A stretch of 64,000 nucleotides of DNA, taken from the NCBI GenBank assembly GCA_958496175.1, contig OY292274.1, positions 11,119,689 to 11,183,688 of the forward strand, read 5' to 3'. Below the pieces are notes generated by a model, which had not been told where the DNA came from, searched no databases, and saw only the letters and a list, made by a program, of their open reading frames with translations. Of this stretch, positions 34,240 through 46,736 are shown piece by piece. This stretch comes from Sisyra terminalis (Eukaryota; Arthropoda; Insecta; Neuroptera; Sisyridae). Position 1 is the first letter of the stretch; each line of letters begins with the position of its first letter. Made by a program: the position numbers and the translations under genes.

Positions 34240-34440
34240 GTGATTAAGACGATATTGTATAACGATCAGAAAGATATTTTGTATGTCTAGGTCAAACCTC
34301 CATGGTCCACTTTCGGATGTTGGGCTGGGTTGGGTCGACATTTGGTGCAACGGGGACCCGGTTTTCAATGGTTTGAACAACATGATATTATAAATAATTG
34401 CACCCATGAAAGCCACTACCGCCAAGAATTACTTCAACTT
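34240..34440 (-). other. Coding-like island (possible exon)
   Basis: A GC-richer patch in AT-rich surroundings. On the - strand it encodes LAVVAFMGAIIYNIMLFKPL then KTGSPLHQMSTQPSPTSESG then PWRFDLD: a hydrophobic, membrane-like stretch followed by a polar loop. Possible splice sites (an upstream AG; a GTTTGA after GGACCATGGAG) frame it. It looks like a single exon of a membrane protein, perhaps a transporter. No partner exons were found. Confidence 0.3.
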
Positions 34441-35376
34441 TCGTCGACAACTGCAATTCTTTCCCAAAGATTGCAAGTTTCCAGCTTTTAGCAAATGTAA
34501 TACTATCATATCTAAATTAGTTTGAGTCCAACACAGAAACATGATATTCTTCACATGGCGGTTAGTTAAAGACATTATTTGGTTATCGAATAAGAAATTC
34601 ACACGCATGTTAAATAATTTTTTAATGCTTATCGAGCGATTTTAATTTTTAAACGAAAGTAAAAGTATTGTTTGTCTCGACATAATTTCGTTTTCTGACC
34701 GTCACAAATTTCTTCACAACTCCGACTACTAATTTCTATTCACATACTATTAGATATACATTGGTATTATCTACAATTCGCTCAAGTGGGTGTTTTTCAT
34801 AGTTACTGTATCTCTAAAGTTTATTTTAATTACAATCATGTAATAACAGTCATTACAATAATTTCAAGAAAAAATAACTTTGCGTTATTATCGAATTGGA
34901 GTTAATTCGGTTTCTATACCAAGGACCCATAACGAGAGTGTCTCATTTCCACCTACATCTAAATTTTGATTGACCTAGACAAAATTGGGCAATTTTCAGA
35001 ATTTATGACTACAGTTGACAAAATATCATTCTAAATAACGCTAATTTATTCAATCGAAAAAATAAAAAAATTGAGTTGATAAAAAAGACTAAACGATTTT
35101 ATTATTGATTTAAGTATATATTTCAAAACTCACGGACACATTGAAATGGTTATAATTAGGTAACAATTAAGTGCTAATTATTGACCTTTGTAAAGGTCAA
35201 TTTTGAACATTTAACGAAAATAAAAAAGTATTCTACACATTTGTTAATGAAAAATAGAACAAAAACCAATTAAAATAATTTAACAACGATTGAACGATTG
35301 CTTTTTTAAAGTTTACTAAAAATATCTTATTCAAAAAAATAAATCAGGGATTACTGATTTTATAACAACGAAATCT
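34441..35376. other. AT-rich intergenic DNA, nothing recognised
   Basis: No gene or repeat supported. Confidence 0.4.
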
Positions 35377-37029
35377 TCTATGCACATAAATAAAATTGGA
35401 GAGTCTGTTATATTGAAATAACCGCTTTTAATTACATGCATATATGAATCTATATACGGTACATACACCAAAATAACATTTTTTACAATTTTTGTCTGTC
35501 TGTTTGTTCCGGCTAATCTCTGAAATGGCTGAACAAATTTTGACGGGACTTTTATTGGCAAGTAGCTGATGTAATAAGGAGTCACTTTCGCTACTTTTAT
35601 TTTAGAAAAATTCTTTTATTTTAGAAAAATTCTTTTCTTTTAGAAAAATAAAGTAATTAATAATAAGTTTCTGTTTTTATTTTACCAACTTAATAAGAGC
35701 ATTTTAATTAACGTCATTTCACTTAATTATAATGAAAATTTATGCAGTAGGTACTTATACTAAATACCGAAGAGGCGGTTTTTAATTTTTGTTTGTTTTT
35801 CAACAATCAAACTTTTTAAAATCTAATTTTTATGAACTAATGATTGTGACCTGGAGCAATTTTATATCATATATTTTAATATCAATTAGAATATAAAATT
35901 TTCCAACCTAACTTTTCTTCGATATTTTTTTTCGTTTTACATTGCATTTTCCAATATAAATGCACATTTGTGTCGATGAAATTTCGAAAGTGTTTTTGTT
36001 ATACGATGCAGATATATATTAAGAAAGGGATTTTGATAATTCCTTCTCTAAAAGAGTGAAAAATGGTAGCAAAGTTTGTACGGCATAACTTCTAATAAAC
36101 AATTGAAATTTCAAATTTCATAGTCACAGTATCGTCATAAACGGAGCGTAATTACCCTTTATTATAAAACAAAGTTGGTTTAAAATAAGAAACAAAAACT
36201 TTGGGTCTGTTTAAGAATTTATACTCTGATAGATATATCTGAAAATGTGTAAGTTAAGTTTATAAGTGAGCATTAAATTTTTTAGCTTTCACATATTGTA
36301 AACCTGAAAATCCGAAATACGTATTCACAAGTAAATACATTAGTGAGGGAATATCGAGTTGCGAGAAATTTGGCGAACTAAAAGAAAATGGTTTAATTTT
36401 ATAGTTTGAATTCAAATATTTTAATAATAAGTGCATAGATGCACAATGGTTATACTTGATTATGGAGGAACTGGGTTTTTCTTGTAATTGAACAAATGTT
36501 AATTTCGCGGTAGTTTTGTACAATGTAGTAGTGTTTTGAGAAATAAGTTCATTCAAGAGCCGAGACAATAAAATGGGATTTCTACTAATATTCTTAATCT
36601 AGACCCATTTCTTCTGTTATTTTGACTCAAATATTTTGATACCTTTTCACTGTTTTAAATCATAATTAAAACCGACTTTATTGAACTTGACGATATATTT
36701 TTTATGTTTAAATACTGATTGATTTATGGATTATTTGGTAGTCGGTTAGTATATCTACCGTAAGTATACGCAATTGAACATACTTTTTTAGAAATTTATA
36801 ATTATTTTTTGAAAATGAATTGATCATTACAAACAAATATTTTATTCTAAGCAACAGTTTATTAAATGCGTATTTTTAAAGTCAACAAAATAGTGTTTTA
36901 AGTATGATTATGTTTTTCGTTAAAGAAATAAAAAAAAAAAAATTCATATACCACTACAAATAGCAAATTTTAAAAAGAAAATATAATCTACACCTACGTT
37001 ATGCAGACGAAGTCGCGAGGATCAGCTAG
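35377..37029 (+). mobile_element. Non-autonomous Helitron, family 1 (copy H1)
   Basis: Starts TCTATGCACATAAATAAAAT and ends GACGAAGTCGCGAGGATCAG then CTAG at 37026-37029, followed by T. A short GAC-GAA-GTC hairpin lies near the 3' end. Length 1653 bp. Its internal sequence is closely similar to H2, including GGCTGAACAAATTTTGACGG and the subterminal CTACAAATAGCAAATTT. No Rep/helicase ORF; the 102-codon - strand ORF at 36260-36568 has a partly decayed counterpart in H2 but no motif. Confidence 0.75.
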
Positions 37030-39525
37030 TGAGAAATGAAAATAAAAGTTTTGCAAAGTTTAACTTACAAAAATTGGAAATAAAAAATATTAAAATTAAA
37101 TCAAGGATTTTATTGATTGAGGAAGAAGAATTTTAAAGACCTTTTAGCTTTTTAGAAGACATGGATTAGAGCTTAAATGATGGCAATCCTCAAATAAAAT
37201 TAGGAGAAAGATTTTTCGTTATTCGGAAGCAACTTAAACAAATTTATTTCATAATTTACTTAAATCAACGTTAAAAAGCTGGTGTGGAATCGATGAATTT
37301 TGTAAAGTCTTTAGCAAAGCATCTAATAAAAACATTTCAAAACTCTTATACAAAATTTGTTTAAATGTTTTACACACAATAGTCTTTTTTCGATTCCAAT
37401 GAAAATTTTAAAATTGCATCATACTTTTAGTGTATGTCGTATACACCTCTTATGTGTAATCCCTGATTCAAATCAGCAAAAAAAAAATGTTCGTAAATTC
37501 AATGAATCATTTCATAAATTAAAATTCATACATCAAACAAGTAAATCTATTCAAATGAAAAAAAAATTAACACTCATTCTCATATTTCATCAATGAAATC
37601 GAATAATCATTCATTGAATGTGACAAAATAAATGAAATTTGTTTGTCGAATAGTTGTTCGGTTGGTTAATAAGATCGATTTACAATATGTAATCGGGTCA
37701 CACACAATGATTTTAAATGGCAACAATTACTTACGTAGATATACCACTACTCGTAAAGTAGAGTGATCTTTTGAAATATCAGAAATGTCGTAAAAGGTTT
37801 TTCGTTCCATTATCATCAAACCAATTCAAAATTCTTATCAAATGTTACATATGAATTTGTTTTCTTTTTTCAAAAGGGAGGAAACCAAAAAATGAAATCA
37901 GATCTTGAATTTAATTAACGTAAATATTTTCGGGTCAACTCTATTTATAAATTTGTTTCAGTTTAACATTTAAAGGAACGTAAAAATACTAAACGTTTAT
38001 GATTGGAATTACATTTTTCTTGAAACTTTATTTCACAAGTCTTAAGATTTTTTTCTCTTTTTAAAGCCAATATTTTTGATTAATCACTAGAATAATAATT
38101 TCCATTAATTACCAGTTTGTTTATAGGAAGTGTTGTTTTTACATGAATTAACTACCACATTTGTTTGCATATATATACAATGTGACATTTGAAAAGATTT
38201 GACAAACGTTTAAATAGAGTTCCTTCATATGATTTAGTACCGGCATAAATATGGCAAGAATATAATTAATAAAGAAACAAGTGTTTCTCATTGAATTCCG
38301 TTATTTCGCTTTGAATAAAACCAAAGCTTCTTTTATAAGAAAATTGGTTCCAAGTGGCAGAATTCAAAATTTAGTTACATAAAAAATATGGAAATAATGA
38401 ATATAACTGTAAAATAACAAACACTAAAACAAGTCAATTATGTAACTCACCGATTGTTTTCGACAATAGATTCCCAATAATAAATTTAACATTTTAAAAA
38501 AAAGTTGCAAATATTCAAGTCTTGTTACAATGTAGTCCTCTTTTTAAAAGAGGAAAGTTTAGCCAATTTTTTTTAAATAAATTAATAATTATTTTATAAA
38601 AATATTGAAAAGACAACTGATCGGAATTTGTTTGAGTAACGGCTCCTCAATCATATATAAAATGTAGGGTTAATTAGTCGAGTACGGCTTTAATCGGTTT
38701 TACTACAAAGTGATTTGAATGCGCGATAAAGAAGGTAGACCTGTATTAAATCGATGTCATTATTTGTTCTTCTATTGATTTGCTCAATTAATTTTAACGA
38801 ATCTACGTTAAAAAAATAATTTGATACATAGTTACTTCATAAATAAAATTATTTAAAAATGAATAGTCTGAAATTATGTGCAATGTATTTGCTGCGTTCC
38901 TGCATGTAGTCGGAGTGTCGAAGATTGCATTTATCTTGAAATTCATTTCTCCATTACTCTAAATAGAGTTAAATATCAGTTATATTTGTTTTTCGAGATA
39001 TTTTTATTTGAATAAAGAACATTCTGTAAATTTTTTTAATAATTTTCATTCAGTATCTTTTTAAATATTGATTCGAGAAAATTGACGTTTTAAGGTGTTC
39101 GGCCATTGTTCAGTTAGGCTCAAGTGTATTCTCATAGCAAAAATGTATGATGCAGATTGTTATAGAAGTATTCAACCCAAAAATAAAATATCATTAATAA
39201 GTTTCTATTTCTTCATAAAATTTTATGTTCTTAAAAAGTTACAATTTTAAGATTTTCTCGGAAGTTCTGTAAAAAGAGTTTAAATGGTTTTTTTTCATGG
39301 CAGGAAAATTAAAAGTAAGTATACATAAATTAATATTTTATGCTAGAAACATTGGTTTTTGAATTATTCAGATATCCATAAAAATAGCATGGCAATTAAA
39401 TTTTCCGCAGACCAATTCACTAAATTTGTTCTCTCGTAATTTAAAAAAAGGCTGTCAGAAAAAAAAACTACAGCTTATTATTAATCAAAATAAGATTTTT
39501 TCGCTGACTTTCGCTAAAAAGTTAT
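37030..39525. other. AT-rich intergenic DNA, nothing recognised
   Basis: 2.5 kb without a supported gene, RNA or repeat. Confidence 0.45.
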
Positions 39526-39913
39526 ACTGTGTATACAATATATAGGAATATATTGCAGTCCAATTTATGTAGTATAATTTAATATAATAATATATAAAAA
39601 TCATACAATAAACATAAATTTGAACAGAAGTTCAAACAAAAATATTCGTGACGTATTGCCCATATACGTATTTCGATTGCCAAATGAATCACCACAAAGC
39701 AGTTACGGAGTAATCCAAACTACTTGATGACTACTGAGGAAGATTGCTTGGCAATCGAAATACGTATCTGGGCAATACGCCACGAATATTTTTGTTTGAA
39801 CTTCTGTTCAAATTTATGGTTATGGTATGATTTTTATATATTATTATATTAAATTATATAAACAATTATTATAAATTGGACCGCAATATATTTCTATATA
39901 TTGTATACACAGT
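39526..39913 (+). mobile_element. Family D PLE-terminal palindrome, complete (copy D2)
   Basis: A 388-bp palindrome. The left end is ACTGTGTATACAATATATAG and the right end its near complement. Arms carry TTCAAACAAAAATATTCGTG and ATACGTATTTCGATTGCC or their complements. The same sequence forms the end of the Penelope-like element at 62658, so D elements are solo, inverted PLE ends (inference from that junction). Confidence 0.75.
39727..39780 (+). ncRNA. Hammerhead ribozyme-like motif 2 (family D)
   Basis: Core CTGAGGA (39734-39740), one unpaired A, stem II GATTGC with GCAATC and loop TTG, then GAAA (39757-39760). Stem III is the self-complementary ATACGTAT with no loop, then C at the cleavage position (39768). 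Stem I is broken by mismatches (ACTA/ATCA side with TGGGC), weaker than in motif 1. The loopless 4-bp stem III would form only between two RNA copies. The D3 copy in the PLE has a better stem I. Confidence 0.45.
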
Positions 39914-40189
39914 ATATCTTATTGACTTTTTGCAAATAGGTTTTGGTGACGGTTTACTATTCTGTAATATTCTAGGTATTATATTCTAGATTCTCATATA
40001 TACTATCATGGGTTATTCATGACAAACTCTTAAGAGTAAAACTCATTAATAGTATTAAAGGAAATCATAACATTATTTCGGGTTTCATTTTTTGAAATGG
40101 TTTTAGAAGTCGATCTTAACCAATATACTGGAATTTTCCAAGTGTTGTTTATTAAATTGTCAATTTTCATAACAAACTTTAGAAAGTTC
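39914..40189. other. AT-rich spacer
   Basis: Nothing recognised between D2 and E3. Confidence 0.4.
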
Positions 40190-40794
40190 GTAAGAGCTGA
40201 AAAACTGAATTAAAAAAAACGTTTAATTTTTCTAAACATTATCTAACATTTTTAAAATTACGAAAAAAATATATTTAGTAAGCTGAGACAAGGGGATGAT
40301 GTACGAAAAATTACGTGATGATACTAAAAAATTTTAGCACACAAAAAAAAGTTTAAAGAATATTTCTTTCTTTAACTATTGTCTAATATTTTTAAAAATC
40401 TGAAAAAATTATAAATTGAAGAATTATGATAAGGGATTAAGTAGAAAAAAAAACTAAGGTGTACCAAACGATTTTGGCATAAAATTTTTTTTTGAAAAAA
40501 TAAATCTTATTTTTAACAATGATCGATCGATCTGAGTCATGAGCGAATTTTTCTTGGAATACAACTTAGTGATATCTTGAAACTCATAAGCACTTTTTTC
40601 GGTATTACCAAACAGTTTCAGAGAATATTGATTTTGAAAAAAAAAAATATTTAATTTTTTACACAAAAACGCGTCATATTTTAGAGTTGAAACTTGGCTG
40701 AGATGTTGTCCATACTGTAAGGTATTTTCAGAAAAAAAATTAGCCGGATTACAAGTGGGGGCATTTTAAACCATCTTATCTGGCGAGGGCCTTT
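40190..40794. mobile_element. Family E element, right arm only (copy E3)
   Basis: Follows the right half of E1 from GTAAGAGCTGAAAAACTGAA through TTTAGTAAGCTGAGACAAGG to CTTATCTGGCGAGGGCCTTT at 40775-40794. Like E2 it has lost the left arm. The - strand ORF at 40454-40666 is arm sequence. Confidence 0.7.
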
Positions 40795-42240
40795 AATAAT
40801 ATTTTCTTAATATTAGTTATAGTAAAAATACATTTACTGTGCTATATGGTTTTAGTTTAAGTAGTTGTTAAAAAGCGTAACTATATGGCAGTGATTTTCT
40901 CATTATTTTTGTAAAAAAAAATTTTCGTCCTTTTTTCGTTACTCAAGAATTATATTTTTACATATTTCATACAAAAAGTAATACTGTTCATTCGATTTTT
41001 ATCTATACATAAGACTCATGAAACGATGCTCGAGGGAGTTATTTAAAATATTACATTCGAGATAAAACAAGATACATTTTTTATCAAAGTTTTTGATCAC
41101 ATACGTTTTCATAATAATATCTGAGACTTGTTGGTGTATGAGGATAAGGGTTGAAAATGCGTTTGCAAACCATGATGTTTTATATTGATAGGTTTGTTAT
41201 CGGAATTCATTATTTTGTTTCAATGGTTTGATTTTTGATCTAACATCATTTAGTAAATTAACGCCAGCAGCAATGTTGTTGTTCAGCCTTGATGAAACAT
41301 GCAGAAAATTTATAATTCCTTGATTACTCCTACTAAATGAATTGAGAGTTACCATTAGCCTTACAGTTATTTCATGATTTCAATACTGAAATAATTTAAT
41401 ATTTTTTCACACCAAAAATTGAGATAATTGTTTTTATCAATTTGTTCATATTTTTTTTCTCTCAAATCATTTAACAGCAATTAATGTTTTAAGTAAAATG
41501 AATTAAACACCCACACAATGCATATTTCTTTATATAGAAACGTGCTCTAAACACATTAATATCATACAGAAAATAATAGCGATTTCATAGTTTAAAAAAA
41601 GCCTCATTTTTTAAACAGATGAAAGAAAATGCTTAATTTTCCATCTTAGTTTATTTTCAATATATCTCATCACTTTTCTTCGTTTTGTATTAAAATGAAT
41701 TCAAGATAAATGAAAAATATACGGGGGCAAAAAAAGACCACACCCAATAAAAAAACAACGCCAAATCCAAGTTTATTATAAGAAAACCTTGAAAAGACGT
41801 TTTTGAATTAATATGTGAAGTTTTGTGTCCTGTTAATATAAATTAGCGTTACAATTTTGCTGACGTATCGTGCAAAAGATTTCCGTTTTAGCTCAAAGCA
41901 AAAATCACATAATTACCGACAGGATTTTTCAATAATTAAATGGTAATACTTGAAAGAAAAAGTAAATCACATTTGATAATTAATTTAATTTTTTTTTTCT
42001 CAGTATCCTTAGCAAGTAGATTTTTCGTTGACATAAAGAAAACGGTAATTTAATATCAATTAGCCTACCACTTTGATAATTTCAGTAAATTTTGTTGAAT
42101 GTTAAAGGAATTTCGGTGTTTTTTCTTACTCAAAATCGTTGTAGATTTGAAATGGGAAGGGGAATTGCTCGTACCTGCTCTAGTACTCTGATTCCGGGAG
42201 ATCAAGAAAGTTATCATAAAAAAAAACCTATCGCTGAATT
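40795..42240. other. AT-rich DNA upstream of CPR4, nothing recognised
   Basis: No gene supported. The last 150 bases (42150-42260) are less AT-rich and probably include CPR4 regulatory DNA. Confidence 0.4.
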
Positions 42241-42246
42241 CAAGCG

Positions 42247-42296
42247 GGGGAAGGTCATCATTAACGTGCGACGTTTAGTATAAAAGCACATTATTC
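42247..42296 (+). promoter_or_regulatory. CPR4 core promoter
   Basis: TATAAAAG lies at 42289-42296, 48 bases before the CPR4 ATG. GGGGAAGG at 42247-42254 overlaps AGGTCA (42252-42257), a nuclear-receptor half-site. Cuticle genes are commonly controlled by ecdysone-cascade nuclear receptors, but use of this site is only a guess. Confidence 0.6.
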
Positions 42297-42336
42297 TTTG
42301 GATAAATCGTCAATTGATTTGCGAAATTCAGTTACA

Positions 42337-43203
42337 ATGGCATTCAAGGTAGTTGGTTGTGTTTTAATTGTTGCTTGAATTGTTTTTTTTATGTGAAATT
42401 AACGTTCATTTTGATTTTAGTTTGTTGTTTTCCTCGCCTGTTTGGCTGTTGCCCGTGGTGGATTTGTGGCCGGTCCTGCACCAGTGGCCTATGCTGCTCA
42501 TGCTGCGCCAGTAGCTTATGCTGCCCATGCCACCCCCGTTGCCTATGCTGCCCCAGCAGTAGCTCACTACGCTCATGCCGCCCCAGCAGTAGCTCACTAC
42601 GCTCATGCCGCCCCAGTTGTCGCCAAAGTAGCAGCTCCAGTTTTGGCCAAAACCGTTGTCGCTGAAGAATACGACCCCAACCCACAATACAGCTACGCTT
42701 ATGATGTCCAAGACGCTTTGACCGGAGACTCCAAGAGCCAACACGAATCCCGCAGCGGAGATGTTGTTCAAGGACAATACAGTTTGACCGAACCCGATGG
42801 TTCCCGTCGTACCGTCGACTACGTCGCTGATCCCATCAACGGATTCAACGCTGTTGTCAGCAAATCTGCCCCAGCCGTTGCCGTTAAAGCTGTAGCCCCA
42901 GTTGCTTATGCCGCCCCAGCTCACTATGCTCATGCTGCCCCAGTTGTCGCTAAAGTTGCTACTCCAGTAGCCTATGCTGCCCCAGCTGTCGCCCACTACG
43001 CTCATGCTGCCCCAGCTGTTGCTCACTACGCTCACGCTGCCCCAGCTGTTGCTCACTACGCTCATGCTGCCCCCGTAGCCTACGCTTCTCCAGCTGTTGC
43101 CCACTATTCCCACGCTCCAGTTGCCTATGCCGCCCCATCGGTCGCACACTACGCTCATGCCAGCCCTGTCATTGCCAAAGTAGCTGCTCCCGCCTATTAT
43201 TAA
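42337..43203 (+). CDS. CPR4: RR-2 cuticular protein (two exons)
   Basis: Largest of the set, 264 aa. Exon 1 is 42337-42348 (MAFK), the intron is 42349-42420 (GT...TTTTAG), and exon 2 is 42421-43203. The signal peptide [17 protein letters not shown] ends near residue 17. An [19 protein letters not shown] and AHYAHAAP repeat region leads to the RR-2 domain at about 86-152 ([58 protein letters not shown]). The C-terminal part has at least four AHYAHAAP units, then [13 protein letters not shown]. The C-terminal repeat expansion accounts for its extra length over CPR3. Secreted chitin-binding matrix protein. Confidence 0.95.
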
Positions 43204-43269
43204 GTAACTGAAAACCCTTAGAATGATCCCTTAGTGTAATTTATTTTTGTAAATAACATTCTAAATGTG

Positions 43270-43275
43270 ATTAAA
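43270..43275 (+). terminator. CPR4 probable polyadenylation signal (variant)
   Basis: ATTAAA lies 66 bases after the stop. No AATAAA occurs closer, so this common variant is the likely signal. Confidence 0.5.
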
Positions 43276-44199
43276 CGGATCAAATTTTTACAAAACAAAT
43301 ATTTTTATTCCAATACCTTCAAATTCTGTTTCAGAATAAAAATCCAAAAAACATTTATTTACTTATAATTAAAACATAAATTTCCTCATTATTAACAATT
43401 AAATTTGCCCTTTAATGCACTTTAAAATCAGTTCAACCATTTATATTTTTTTTTAGTTTAAAAACTAGTTAGTAAAGGAAATGAAAATATATTATCTCGT
43501 ATTTCAAGGCAATTCAGTTTTACCGTGAGATTAACCATTCGAATTGTCTAAGATCACAAATGTGCCTCTTTTTTTATTGGTCATAAAAGTGTCTTTGACT
43601 TACTAATTAGCATATTATAAATTTAATCTTTGCATTTTCATTGTCCGAGTAAATGGTTGAAATTCAAAATTGATTAATGTTTGTTCAGCGGTAAATATAA
43701 GTTAATTAAAATTATTTTTGATTGTTGTAACCCGTAAATTCACAAAAACTTGCGTGAAACTTATATTGATGAAATTAAACATTATTAATTGTTAAAAAGT
43801 AAAAAACAATTCTTAATTGTTTGGTTAACAAAGTTAACCAAAATTATTTTAGAGTGAATTTATCGATTATATCCCCAATGTTTTCAAAATCATCTAATTA
43901 GTTATAAATTACTGGAATTTTTATCTAAAGTATCAATCACTTCAAAAAATTTACAAACTTTGACAGAAGAACAAAATATGAATAAAAAATAAGGGAATTT
44001 CAGTATTGGAGGATTTTCCATGAGAGGATTTTTCAGTCTTATGACTTACAAAAAAAAAAAAGGAAAATTAAATTTACCAGATAACTTTTGCGACCAAAAA
44101 CGAAATATTTCATTGATAAATATTTTATTTATTTCCGAGTACAATTAATAAATTAATGAATGATAATATATATCCTATGACTTAATTTCTTCTTTATTA
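43276..44199. other. AT-rich intergenic DNA, nothing recognised
   Basis: No gene or repeat supported. Confidence 0.4.
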
Positions 44200-44705
44200 C
44201 GTCGCGTTTCAACAGTTTTTGGCTGTCATCTATAGGTAATAATTATTTTGTAAATTATAAACAAATTTCATATAAGGTGTTTGTTTAAAATAGTTTGCCG
44301 ATATAGAGGTTGTTTGGATCTAGTTTGTGAGCTTTGTATATTTCATATTCTTCTAGAGCGTTCATATGCGATCCTTATTTGCAAATATGTAGTAGCTTAA
44401 AATTTGTTTCGAAATTTAAGCATTGATGATTTTCGTCATAAAGGTGTTTTGTAAAATTTCAAGTTGTTGTTGAAGTAGGTTTCTTGGGTGTATGTTCCTT
44501 ATATCTTTTTCCAAAAGCTCTACCAGTTTGGCCAATGCAGAATTTTTCACAGGATCCACATTTAATTTTATATATTCCGGTTTTATTTTTCGTTGTAATT
44601 TGGATGTTCTACAATGGCTTAAGAATTTTCATCGTGTTATTGTTTGTTGAAAAATTTAGGAAGTTGGCGATTGAAAACTAAGTATATTATTGAAGTTTGA
44701 TTTTA

Positions 44706-44746
<41 letters not shown>

Positions 44747-45600
44747 TAGAGATGGGGGAAAAGATTTTTTAGTAAATTTCTATATTATCTTGTCTATGAT
44801 TGAGCGTTTGTATCCGTTAGTAATGGCTTTAAGTTTAATAATCTTAATTTTTTCTTCACAAGCTTTGGTGCTAAGAGGGAACTTGATCGCTCTATACACT
44901 AGCCTGTTGTAAGCTGCCATTTTTTGGTTTCTTGGATGAAATGATGTTTTATGGATGGTTTTGTTCATTGTTTTGTTTTCTGTATATATTGTATAACAAC
45001 TTTCCATTTTCATTGGTGATTGTTGTGTCTAAAATGTTAATTGTTCCATTTAGTTGGTGTTCTGAAGTGAATTTTATTTTCTAGTTAATTTGTTTAGATT
45101 GGATACCATATTGTCAATCTGTCGGGTAGTTCCATTAAATAATATAAATCTTTCGTCTGCATATCTTCCTTAATATATTATTTTAATTTGTAGGTATTGT
45201 TCATAATATATGTATTTTCAAAGTGATTTATGTTAATGTCGGCTAGTAGCCCTGATAAAGGGGAACCCATGGCCAAGCTTTTCTTTTGGTGATAAAATTT
45301 TTGGTTGAAAGGAGGATAGTTTTGTTGTGATATGGTGGTTAACAAGTTCATTATATTGTTGATCACCATATAATTATATATTTTTTTTAACAGGGACATT
45401 TGTGTATAAGTTGACAATGTCAAGTAATACAATTTTGATGTTCTGTGGTAGTTTTAAGTTTTTAATGTTATTCATAAGTTCATAATTGTTTTTTAATGAA
45501 TGAATTACTTTTAGTATGATGCCTGATTTGATGGCTTGCATAATTTTTTTTGGGTAACCAATATCCAGGAGCAATATTTCAATTTACGGAAGATCTATCT
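44200..45600 (-). pseudogene. Penelope-like retroelement, 5'-truncated and decayed
   Basis: On the - strand, in order: an RT segment (IKIVLLDIVNLYTNVPVKKN at about 45380-45430); then YHQKKSLAMGSPLSGLLADI at about 45230-45300; then YADE(R/K)FILFNGTTRQID near 45120-45175, the PLE version of the catalytic box region; then a GIY-YIG nuclease start (GIYKIKCGSCEKF, GQTGRAFGKRYKEH) at about 44490-44590. Frameshifts and stops interrupt it. A run of 35 T's (44710-44744) sits between the RT and nuclease parts. The 3' side ends near 44200 with CAGCCAAAAACTGTTGAAAC, a degenerate version of the hammerhead-like PLE terminus. The RT N-terminus is missing. Confidence 0.75.
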
Positions 45601-46736
45601 AAACAGCAAATTATTTTCATTATTTTTGATTGCAACTTATTGCTTAGAAAAGAATAAATTTGTATAGTAAATTGTGTAATTGATCAATGAAAATTTTGTT
45701 GAACAATGAAAGCCATGTTATTACAGAATAATAATTAATGTATTAGAACGATGTTTTTTACTTTTGCATACCGCTGGGATTTTTAATTGCAATTTTGTCA
45801 GTCAATAAAGAAATTTTCTTTTGACGTATGAAAAAAAATTGTCACGAACTGTTTGGATCTCAATCCGGTTCTATGAGCATTTCATCTAAATCACGGATGA
45901 TTGCAAGTGCGTTTCTCAATCGTGAATGATGTTTTAGGAAATTGTTTTTTCAAGAAAAATGAAAAAAGGTAATAAAAAAGCGGCGTTATTGTGATGTATT
46001 TTCCAGATATAGCGTTGTTACGTATTAATTTAAAAACAGAGAGCATTACTACATTGTCTTAAGGTGAGTATGTATCGCATCTGACATAATGAGAAAGTAA
46101 AATTGACCCTATTTCGCTAGAAAAAAGAGTTTTGTATGCATACGAATGGCGATAAATGTTGCACGCCGATTAAATGTTGGACGATCCTTATGTAAATTGT
46201 TTCACAAATCCAAATGAAAATGTTTTTTAACGTCATGTGTTTATGGTATCGTTTAATGTATCAATTTGTAATTAGACGTTTAATTTTTCGTCAATAATTT
46301 ATTTATGCATAAAAGCTGGAAAATTTTAAACTTACGAAAGATTGCACTTAGAGTTCACTTTTGCCTTTTTAATACTATTTATTTCTTGTAAGGAAAGGGT
46401 AGAGAGCATAAAAAGAAAATTAAACCGCAGACTTGTCAACGATTCCTAGAATTCAATGGAATAGCTTGAAAAATCATAACAAATTACATATCACCAATAA
46501 TCAGATCAAATAAAGATTATTTGAGCAGTTGACATACACAATTATTTTAAGAATATCAGCTGATAATCTTGATTTCGTCTGCGCGATGTGTTGGTAATAT
46601 TTTATCTTTAGATTTGCTGTTTGTCGTGGTATGTACAAATTTTATTTTTTATGTTTGTATAAAAAAACATATTCATATCTAAAACACGATTTGAACGCGT
46701 TTAAAAAGACACATCTTCTAAAGTGTCATCTATACA
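45601..46736. other. AT-rich intergenic DNA, nothing recognised
   Basis: No gene or repeat supported. Confidence 0.4.

Noticed and set aside
42357..42665. Cys/Ser-rich ORF overlapping the CPR4 intron and exon 2
   Set aside because: Out-of-frame reading of the AAP repeats; the CPR4 frame has a full signal peptide and RR-2 domain.
44200..44236. Hammerhead core at the end of the 44-45 kb PLE
   Set aside because: CTGATGA is altered to TAGATGA and the GAAA-stem III-UH part lacks the A-U closing pair, so it is at best a dead version; noted only within the PLE entry.
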